Positions 8,187 through 15,516 of a stretch of DNA of 15,516 bases are shown one piece after another; positions within the stretch are counted from its first letter, which is position 1; every line of letters starts with the position of its first letter. Below the pieces are notes generated by a model. The model did no database searches and had not been told where the DNA came from. It saw only the letters and a program-made list of their open reading frames with translations. This stretch comes from Acanthaster planci (Eukaryota > Echinodermata > Asteroidea > Valvatida > Acanthasteridae): contig NW_019091435.1 in the NCBI RefSeq assembly GCF_001949145.1, forward strand, positions 549,673-565,188, written 5' to 3'. The translations under genes were made by a program, and so were the position numbers.

Positions 8187-8525
8187 ATGGTATGGAGGTG
8201 GAGTAGTAAATGGATTGGTTGATGGCATGGGGGTGGAGTAGTAGATGGATTGGTTGATGGCATGGGGGTGGAGTAGTAGATGGATTGGTTGATGGTATGG
8301 AGGTGGAGTAGTAAATGGATCGGTTGATGGTATGGGGGTGGAGTAGGAGATTGATTAATTGATGGTATGGGGGTGGAGTAGGAGATTGATTAATTGATGG
8401 TATGGGGGTGGAGTTGTAGATGAATTTGGTTGATGGTATAGGGTGGAGTAAGAGATGGATTGGTTGATGGTCATGTATGTATGTGGTGGAGTAGGACATG
8501 AATGGGGTGATAGGGTAGGGGTGGA
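8187..8525. repeat. 35-bp minisatellite, about nine copies
   Basis: The unit begins GATGGTATGGGGGTGGAGTA and ends GATGGATTGGTT. Clean units begin at 8221, 8256, 8291, 8326, 8361, 8396 (36 bp) and 8432 (34 bp). A partial unit precedes them, and a decayed unit continues from 8466 to about 8525. Units at 8221 and 8256 are identical, as are those at 8326 and 8361, pointing to recent duplication of single units. The purine-rich G strand gives a His/Pro/Ser/Thr-rich minus-strand open frame that is an artefact of the repeat. Confidence 0.92.
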
Positions 8526-9358
8526 ACCTTTAACTCTAACCCCCTATGGTGTATGTAAATCATACTGAAATCGGAGGATTTGGGGCTGTTAGGGCTGTAG
8601 TACCATAGAATTTAATTCCATAATGTAGTTGTATTGTATATTACCTTTTTACACTAGGTCAATATGATTTGCTTGCTGATTTACATGTAGCAGTGCTATT
8701 TGTAATAAGCATGGATGTCTCTAGTGTATGAGCTACAGTGTATTTTTGAAATAAAAATTCCCATGAAGCAGTAAGCCATGGTGACTTCACAATTCCACTT
8801 CTTCCCCCAAATGATGTCATCAACATACTGCTAAAGCGTACTCGTAAAAGTACTGTACATGTGTGGTTATGTGAAGCAGCTTGAAACTGTCCATAAATAA
8901 TCTCACTGTGTCACCTTTGGAGAAATCTGAAGCTTATAGTTAGTAATGCTGCAGTTTTTAAATCATATTTTTGTGATGAATAGTCATACATGTATGCACA
9001 CAGTATATTTAACCCTCCCTCGGGAATGAATGGATTTTGTGAAGGTCATGCATTTGTTTTAAATGCAAATTTTAAAAACGTTTTTTCATGAGATTAAATT
9101 CAACAGATTTGTTGCTTTTTTTAATATTTCCATATTAATGAGCAAAAATGTGATGTCATCCTGTCAAAAACCTCATGTTTACGTTAGTTTGTGGACAAGA
9201 ACTATTGGATGTTATTCTTGCTGGTCTAAATTTGGTTTACTTTGGTGGGTCACAAGAACATACCTGTTAGTGTTCTTGTAGCAGTAAGACAGCAGTCAAG
9301 CTTTTTTTCCATGAGTAACTTTTGGGTTTGAGTAAAAAAAAAATTAACCTGCACTTAA

Positions 9359-9384
9359 CCTGTTACTGACATCACAGTAACAGG
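9359..9384. repeat. Perfect 10-bp stem-loop
   Basis: CCTGTTACTG at 9359-9368 is the exact reverse complement of CAGTAACAGG at 9375-9384, with the 6-base loop ACATCA. It lies about 350 bp before the first cic coding exon, inside the presumed intron. Confidence 0.85.
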
Positions 9385-9730
9385 AAAAACCCTCAATTCT
9401 GGAAAGCATGGAGAATTTTGAAATGCACTTTTCAATTCATTTGACGCAATGGGAATATCAAATAGTGGTAGTTTTTATGCATGTACACTGAGTAAGAGTA
9501 TAAAGTTGTAGGAAATGTGTGTCTACAAATATTAATCCTTGTAAGTAAATGTGGTACATGCATACTAGTATGTACATGTACTTCTGAATTGCAAGATGTT
9601 TCAGGTGATACAGGTCATTAGTCTTATTTTAAGTACACACAAGCATTGGCTGAGTATATGTACATGATCAGTCACTGAATCTGAGTTGAATTTACCTCTT
9701 TTTTAATTTTGAAGTTACCCTTTTTTTCAG

Positions 9731-11207
9731 GTGCAGTGTATACTACATAAACTAACTGAAATGAATCGCAAAGCTGACAGACCAAAGCGTGGTAAGAAAC
9801 CACCAGTAGATCCAGAGCCTGAATTAGAATCCTCTCCCGTAAGAGCCAAGAGAATCAGAGGCTTGTCAGAGGTCAGACTTCAACCAACGGAAGACTTCAA
9901 TCAAGATTCTGCCATTGGGTCCAGGAGAGGTCGAACCAATGGAAAATCATCTCCTAAGAGAAACTTACAAGATAAATCTGGTCCATCTACCCCAAGCACC
10001 AGTGGTTCCCCCCCACCAAAGAAAGGAGCGAAGAAAAACCAGCAAAACAAGGGTGAGGGGAAAAGTGATGTGAGTTCGGATGATGAAAGTACTCTGAGTA
10101 ATGTGTCAGTACCCGAAGACATAGAAACTCCAAGTACAGATGTTGCCACCCACAGGAATACTGCAGAAAATATCACTGGAGTGAAAAGAAAAGCCTCATT
10201 TCCTGACACTGCTACTCCATCAAAAAAAGTGGCTGTTGATTTGAAAGAGTTTAGAGGCCATCGTGTGCTTGCAAAGAGAGAAAATGGTTTCTATCCTGGT
10301 ATCATCAAGCAACAGCGCAAAAATAAAGAGATTGGGGTCATGTTTGACAATGAAAAGAGTGTTAAATATTACCCAATTTCAGAATCGAATGAGAATGTTG
10401 AAATTGTTGGTGATAAGGTGCCTTCGTGTACCAAAGTGGGTGTTGGCTCTAAGATTCTGGTTCAGAGAACGCCTGGTCAGGGAGCCTACATAGAGGCCAT
10501 TGTCAAAGGCATCAAAGTAGCAGTGCAGCAGTATGAAGTACATGCCATCAATGCCACCGGACCTGAGGAGAAGATCGTGACACCATTATGGAAGTTACGT
10601 CTGCTTTGTTGGCCTTGGGGGCCAGATCCTCCCTGTCCAATGCCTCCAAGCCGTCAACTCTCCTATAGTCCTCATCCACAATCTCAACAACCTGTCTCTA
10701 ACACTGAACACCATGACAATCCAGTGGAGACTGCTAAGCATGCCATGGATTCCGAGGATGACCTCCAGCAGGAATCTGTTCACTTTGACAGTAAACCTCA
10801 GCCATTGGTGTCTGCAACTAATACCCCATCCTCCCTCTACTCCAGTGAATCTGACTGTCAAAAAGCATCCAATCTGGCTGATCGTAAACGTCACATTAGT
10901 GGTGCTAGCACAGCTTCCATGGCATCCATAGCTTCAAGTCGGACCTATTCGCTTTCTCCTGTCAGCCCATCACCCAAATATAAGAAAGGTGATGTAGTGT
11001 GTAATCCCAATGGTGTACGCAAGAAATATAATGGTAAACAGTGGCGAAGGCTTTGCTCAAAGGAAGGCTGCAATAAAGAGTCCCAACGCCGTGGGTATTG
11101 TTCCAGACATCTGTCCTCATACATGAAGAGCAAAGGGGTGTTAGGTGATGGACAAACCAGTGATATTGATTGGGATAGTGACTCTCGCAGCTCCAGTCTT
11201 CGAACAG
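9731..11207 (+). CDS. cic: Capicua, first visible coding exon: N-terminus, DUF4819-like domain and WRRLC segment (long isoform)
   Basis: Capicua is a nuclear HMG-box repressor that silences receptor-tyrosine-kinase target genes until ERK signalling relieves it. This exon carries the long-isoform N-terminus. The acceptor is a T-rich tract ending CAG at 9730. I take ATG 9761 as the start because a basic N-terminal segment ([14 protein letters not shown]) follows it, although the frame is open from 9731. Residues about 165-287 match the DUF4819 region of [23 protein letters not shown], then [12 protein letters not shown]. Residues 407-452 hold the highly conserved KKGDVVC...[13 protein letters not shown]...[10 protein letters not shown], with a C-x4-C-x9-C-x2-H arrangement (C432, C437, C447, H450) suggestive of metal binding. 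The region between is Ser/Pro-rich and acidic. The exon ends in phase 1 at CGAACAG|GTACAT. Unspliced reading stops at 11240-11242. The HMG box lies downstream of the window. Confidence 0.93.
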
Positions 11208-11655
11208 GTACATGTAGGTGTACATGCACGTGTGCTAAATAGTTTTTGCCAGTCAACAATGCAGTTTACTAGGTTACGCGTACATCTTTGTGGTCATTTT
11301 GATGCAGGGGACGAAATTAACTTCAATCTCAGAAAGTGCATGCAAGAAAAGTTCATCACAGAAACCCTTTATAATAATGCACAGTACCTGTACCTGCTTT
11401 AAAGTAGCACATCTGCATTTAGGAAAAAATGTGCCCAATATATATTCATGGGTAGAAAGTTCACAGTTTCAAAGTTAAAATTTGGATGGCAGAAGTTTGG
11501 CAGTGTGACTGCAAGTACATCACATGGATCACATAGATCACATGGTAGTAAGTTATACATGTAAATCACAATTATGGTCTTCACTTCTGTATCAAGTTTC
11601 AGGTTTTTCAACATTAATCCAGCAAATGTTTGTTTTTATTCAACTTGGATTTCAG
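11208..11655 (+). other. cic intron, 448 bp
   Basis: The intron begins GTACATGTAG and ends GGATTTCAG. It is phase 1 at both ends, so the split Asp codon (G|AT) reads TDSRPQID, matching the DSRP motif of other capicua proteins. It includes a short CACATGGATCACATAGATCA repeat near 11520-11545 and two TACATGTA words. Retention would end translation within 12 codons. Confidence 0.88.
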
Positions 11656-12786
11656 ATTCCAGGCCACAGATAGATCCCTCCAAATTTGACATGGATGAAG
11701 CGGAAGCAGCCAACATCATTCTAGGCCTGTCACAAGGAAATTCCAGATCCTGTACACCATGCCAGTCATCAGTGCCTCATTCTCCTCGCTCTCAGTCTAA
11801 GACACCTTCACCTGCCCACTTCAATTCACATAGACCCCAAACATTCATTCCAATATCTAAGTTGTCAGGGTCTTTACAAGGCACACCTACCCCTTGGAGT
11901 GCAAGTACGCCATTGTCCGGACGATCATCAATAGACATTACCTCACCAGGTCTGCCCAAATACAGTGCAAGTGCTACCCCTACCTTCCAAAACACTCACA
12001 GCTTTGCTACCCCTGTCAGCCCAAATAAGTTAAAAATGCGCATGGAGCATGCACGCAACCAGTCACATGAAATAAGTGTAGCTAGAAGTGACAGTAATGA
12101 TTCTGGAGTGGAATGCATGCACAGTACCAGATCACCCACACCAGCTCACCATGGCATGAATGTCACTCCTTCCCCAAGTCACAACACTGCATCACACCAT
12201 GTCATCTCCCCGCCCAACATCATGTCACCCCCAGCATCTAGACAGCAGACTGCACAGGGCTATCACCACCAATCAAGCACCAACTATTTTGAGTTCCCAT
12301 CCCCTCCTGAGAATAAACTGAGGGCTGCATTGTTAGCACCCAAGGGTCAAGGAGCTTGGCAAAGTGCCCAGGAAACACAAACAAGTCCTATCACTGATGT
12401 GAAAGCAGCAACCCTACCCAGAGTGGCTCATGATAAAGCTCATTCTCCTAGAACCAACCTGACCATGGAATTTGAGAGACTTCAAAGCAAAGTTCCAGTA
12501 GTGGCCCAGGAGAGGTCAGAGACACATCAGCCATTGTTGCCACCGCCACAGCAGGTGATGATCCCAGTAACTCTCTTTGAGGCATCTGGGAAGAGGCAAG
12601 TAGTTATTCAAGCAGCTGGACAAGGCAGCAATGGACCTCAAAACCAGTCTCCATCTGAGCAACAGGCAACACACCAGGCTTCATCTTCTGTTCTAGCAGT
12701 GAGACCTGCTGGAAATCAAGATGGAAATGGGTCAGGGAAGGAGGGAGGTGCAGGGAACAATCCTGGTGGCAATGCTGGACAGAATG
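11656..12786 (+). CDS. cic: Capicua, second visible coding exon: Ser/Pro-rich linker
   Basis: The exon is 1131 bp (377 codons), phase 1 at both ends. It starts with DSRPQIDPSKFDMDEAEAA, matching the DSRP...F(E/D)FDE..EA block of CIC-L. Further islands shared with vertebrate CIC are SRSCTPCQS, TPTFQNTHSFATPVSPNK and SDSNDSGVE followed by SPTPAHH. Between them the protein is low-complexity, rich in Ser, Pro, Thr, Gln and His, with many SP/TP dipeptides that are potential MAP-kinase or CDK sites. The C-terminal third contains a more ordered stretch around PVTLFEASGKRQVVIQAAGQ and ends in a Gly/Asn-rich run (GNNPGGNAGQN). The donor is AATG|GTACAT at 12786. The frame stays open past it to 12828, but this tail has no similarity and is intronic. 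Confidence 0.92.
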
Positions 12787-13840
12787 GTACATTTTTACTA
12801 CTTTTTGTACTTGTTACACAGCATGTCTGAAAAATATTCAAACTGTACAAATTACATGTAAATAACCAAAGAGGGTTTCTTTTACATTTTTTGATTTTTA
12901 TAAGATGTGAGTGTTGTAGTTGCGTTTAGTGACATACAAATTGGTGCTAATGTTTTGAATTTATCAGTATCATCCCAAACTGAGTGTATTTTTGTGAAGA
13001 CCAGCGACTGCACAGGTCTACTATGCATGTGTGCAGTACAACAGAAAATTAAATGGCTACAGTCCACCTTTGATTATATTAGACATTGCAGGCTTTTCAC
13101 AGTGGTGCGTCTTCAAGAGTTTGCAACGCGTTGACTGATCACAGTGCTCAAAATCTGTCCACCCATTGCGCATGTGGAAAGGGTCAACAGATTTCATGCA
13201 TTGTTCTTGGTCAATACACTGCAAACTAGTGGAGGTGCACTAATGTGAATCACCCACATCCATGTACATTATAATGGGAGTTGAGCGTAAAACCAAGGCA
13301 ATGTTGATGGAGTATTTAAATGAAGAGAAGTGTGATTACACACATGTGATTTACCAAAAAGATTGAGACTTCAGTTTGAGTCCTTTCCCGAGTGTTTGCC
13401 AGTTGACATTGTCTTGTCCAAAATTCTTCAACTTTCTAGTTGTAAATCAAAAGCTGAAGTATCAAAAGCTGTGCAGTGTACATGTGATCCCAACTGCACT
13501 GTCTGGTTTCTCAGCCTGAGTTTCACATGATGTTATATGTACACATACATGTAACATTTCGGTGTACTTGGACTCTGAGAAAAGAACTCTTTTATAACAG
13601 TGTACCGGTAACATGTGCCTACACCCACTTGTGCATGCATATTAAAAGGCTTATGTGAGTAGAGTGCAAATAATTCAAATATCAATTCATCATATTCACG
13701 TTGTGTATGCTCTCTTTCTTTTGTGCTCCAAGAGACACAGAACCAATGTGCTTTTTGAAGAACAAATATAATGTAGCAAATGCTTTGTTATCTACAGTGT
13801 TTGAGCAGTCCATTGACAGGTTGTTCTTGTTTACCAGCAG
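12787..13840 (+). other. cic intron, about 1.05 kb
   Basis: The intron runs from GTACATTT to CCAGCAG. In mammals the first exon of the short isoform CIC-S splices to the exon that encodes VWTNVEP, so an equivalent start exon could lie here. I found no open segment resembling it. Frames at 12907-13134 and 13701-13840 show no similarity. Two TACATGTA words, one CCGG palindrome (GTACCGGTAAC, near 13602) and a small imperfect hairpin near 13532-13555 are the only notable elements. Confidence 0.8.
13835..13840 (+). promoter_or_regulatory. NAGNAG tandem splice acceptor
   Basis: CAG at 13835-13837 and CAG at 13838-13840 are both preceded by a TTGTTCTTGTTTAC pyrimidine-rich tract. Use of the distal site joins G|TG and reads Val-Trp, as in other capicua proteins. 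Use of the proximal site adds one codon (Ala) without changing frame. Confidence 0.7.
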
Positions 13841-13993
13841 TGTGGCCATGCATTGTTCCACCAGGCCATGTACCAGTGTTCTACTGGCATTCATTAGTTC
13901 CTATCTTCAACATCAGTCAGCCACCTGCATCAGTACCCAACAGTACTGCTGCACTGCCTACCAACCAGCCCACTCCTGCTGATCAGGCTCAAG
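13841..13993 (+). CDS. cic: Capicua, third visible coding exon: Ataxin-1-binding motif
   Basis: The exon is 153 bp (51 codons), phase 1 at both ends. It encodes VWPCIVPPGHVPVFYWHSLV followed by PIF. This aligns with the VW...VF.WHSLVPFL block of human CIC, which forms the short peptide that docks on the AXH domain of Ataxin-1 and Ataxin-1-like. Trp, His, Ser, Leu, Val and Pro of the core are kept; the residue before Trp is Tyr here and Pro in human CIC. The rest is Pro/Ser/Thr/Gln-rich (NISQPPASVP). The 3' boundary is CTCAAG|GTACTG, though CAAG|GTAC leaves the acceptor choice of the next exon unseen. The upstream acceptor is a tandem CAGCAG, so an extra Ala codon can be included when the first AG is used. 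Confidence 0.9.
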
Positions 13994-15506
13994 GTACTGA
14001 ATAATGGTCACTTTAGTCTACTCCTTTAAAGATCTAGGAAATGAATTCACACAAAAAGTTAGTCTGAGCAAGTATACTTTCCTCTGATCTCTTGATTACA
14101 ATGCAGGTTACAATATTAGTAAAATCACATAAAATGGGATTTACCACTTAATTCTTGAATATCTTACTTGAAAGAAAGTAAATAACAGAAATTTAGTTGC
14201 TTTTAGAAATTCGTATTGTGTCCTCCTCAGGGCCTGCCCGTTTGAGAGCACATTACATCCTCGTAAAAAATAGTTACACTACCCCACATTAAATGTTAAA
14301 ACATAAACAAACATACTTATGCAAATCTAAGAGATATGAAATACATGTAGCATGGTGAATATGTAAAATGTTTTCAGAAACAACAGAAAATACATTGTAT
14401 CCACTTGAAGATCAACCCCAGCGGTGCTGAAAAAATAATAAGTTATATATGTAAAGTGGCACTGTGACTTCTGAATAAATAGTAATAGTGCGATAAAAAT
14501 GTGGACCAGTTCTGCGGGTTTTTAAAAACTGTCCATGTTTGTACTGTTGGTGGTGCCGCGCAGAAATGCTTTTTTAAATTGCACACCACCATAGAAATGA
14601 AAAATGTCATGACCTCACAGGACCTGGTTTCTTGAGTATGTTTTCATACAAAGGCATGCACGCCTGAGCTGCACGTTCTAGCCTGACACTTTTTTTGAAT
14701 AAAATAAAAACATAAAAACATTCAAAGCATCTGTCCTTCACTCTGAACTCACCAAGCTGTTTTTATCAAATGATCTTGGTCTCCTTCACTGGGTTGTTCA
14801 CCAACGATGGCCCCATTGTCAGTCTGATAGGGATCCCGTTGGCACTCCAGTGGCATTATGGGTTTGAAACGGTGATGCTTTGCGCCTTAGACTTGGGAGA
14901 ATACACATACGTTACTATACTATGTGTAATAATGTGCATTGATGTGACAGTGCCAGTTCAGTGCATACATGCACATGCACCAGCCAGAAACCCATTTCCA
15001 CGGTGCTTCATGTATGTGGACAAAAGCCTGGAAAAGCCGTATTCATGAGATGTAAATGAAGTAATGATGACACGCTCCTTTTACGAAAGCTAGTCATGGT
15101 GCTCGGCAGAAACAGTAGCAGCAATATTGCTGCATGTGGCATAGATGTCTATAACTGGATCCAAGTAAACATACTACGGCCAGATTTCTTACCGGTAGTT
15201 TCTTCTACCGTCGGGGTTGCTGTTTAATAAACACAAGTACAATAAGACCATAAATGATACTGCAGTGAGAAATGTACGATTTCCTTGAGTCAACAACATT
15301 TTAGTCTTTGGACAATTTGACAAAACTCCTGAGACTCCTTATCTGAGACTAAAAATGGTGATGTTTTCTTACAGTAATGAGATCATTAAAGAGCACCTTC
15401 AAGGAAACATGTTTGCTCTGATTTTATCTGTTAAAATAAATATGGAAGCATCCAAATCGAATGCAGTGTCATTTGTCTTCAGAGCTCAGCTGCATGTAGA
15501 ACAAGC
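13994..15506 (+). other. Start of the next cic intron, no further exon seen
   Basis: After the donor at 13994 I find no segment resembling the capicua HMG box (consensus RRPMNAFM) on the + strand up to the window end, so the intron is at least 1.5 kb. The 92-codon frame at 14770-15048 has no recognisable domain. TACATGTA occurs near 14344, and ACCGGTA occurs near 15192 beside an inverted TACCG/CGGTA pair (TTACCGGTAG...CTACCGTCGG). Confidence 0.75.
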
Positions 15507-15516
15507 TTAACCACTT
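15507..15516. mobile_element. Possible start of a second MITE copy, cut by the window end
   Basis: The final ten bases, TTAACCACTT, are identical to the TTAA plus the first six terminal bases of the element at 2208-2762. A ten-base exact match at the right position relative to TTAA is suggestive but short. The sequence after base 15516 decides it. Confidence 0.35.

Larger units (their letters stand above)
6675..9730 (+). other. Probable first intron of cic (no coding content seen)
   Basis: From the candidate donor at 6675 to the strong acceptor at 9730 (T-rich tract ending TTTTTTTCAG) I find no exon. It contains a 62-bp hairpin (7408-7469), a 35-bp minisatellite (8187-8465, decaying to about 8525), a perfect 10-bp stem-loop (9359-9384) and many TACATGTA words. 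Short frames at 7077-7313, 7833-8069 and 9063-9281 show no family likeness. If the leader exon is not real, this is simply the upstream flank of cic. The acceptor at 9730 requires some upstream exon in either case. Confidence 0.5.

Noticed and set aside
8098-8499. 133-codon minus-strand open frame, His/Pro/Ser/Thr-rich
   Set aside because: It is the translation of the 35-bp minisatellite in shifting frames; there is no similarity to any protein and no start context.
11208-11242. Extension of the first cic coding exon to the stop at 11240
   Set aside because: CAG|GTACAT is a good donor, and the spliced product restores the conserved DSRP motif; the extra RCTCTCAK-like tail is intronic.
11574-11655. 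Upstream part of the open frame of the second cic exon as coding
   Set aside because: Similarity to capicua begins exactly after the TTTCAG acceptor at 11655; the upstream residues match nothing.
14770-15048. 92-codon plus-strand frame as a possible next cic exon
   Set aside because: It has no resemblance to any capicua segment (no HMG box, no C1), and no convincing splice sites bound it.

Overview
The window looks like nuclear DNA of an animal, most likely a marine invertebrate. It is AT-rich, with split genes flanked by GT/AG splice sites, short tandem repeats, mobile-element debris and long gene-poor stretches. The palindrome TACATGTA is strikingly common. I cannot name the species. The protein similarities fit an invertebrate deuterostome or a lophotrochozoan better than a vertebrate or an insect.

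The one gene I recognise with confidence is the 5' part of capicua (cic), on the + strand on the right-hand side. Three coding exons are visible: 9731-11207, 11656-12786 and 13841-13993. Together they encode about 911 residues of the long (CIC-L type) isoform. They hold an N-terminal DUF4819-like domain, the conserved GKQWRRLC...CSRHL cysteine/histidine segment, a long Ser/Pro-rich linker with conserved islands, and the VW...WHSLVP motif that binds Ataxin-1 in mammals. All exon junctions are phase 1 and join in frame. The HMG box and the C-terminal C1 motif are not here and should lie beyond base 15516. A CpG-rich stretch near 6520-6674, preceded by CCAAT boxes and followed by a good splice donor, is my best candidate for a 5' non-coding exon and promoter; this is inference.

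The left part (488-3239, + strand) is a decayed, intron-containing copy of a multicopy animal gene family. It has a Cys/His-rich N-terminus, a tyrosine-recombinase-like core and a Myb/SANT-like C-terminal tail. It carries in-frame stops, at least two frameshifts and an internal deletion. A roughly 555-bp non-autonomous DNA transposon with TTAA target sites and 17-bp inverted ends (2208-2762, piggyBac-like MITE) sits in its intron. The first ten bases of the same terminus reappear at the last ten bases of the window.

The middle (3240-6100) holds no gene I can support. It contains an AT microsatellite, an array of 16-bp palindromes spaced about 31 bp apart (3675-3884), and two diverged copies of a roughly 340-bp AT-rich unit (5043-5705). 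The likely first cic intron (6675-9730) holds a 62-bp imperfect hairpin, a 35-bp minisatellite of about nine copies, and a perfect 10-bp stem-loop close to the first coding exon. No tRNA, rRNA or CRISPR locus was recognised.
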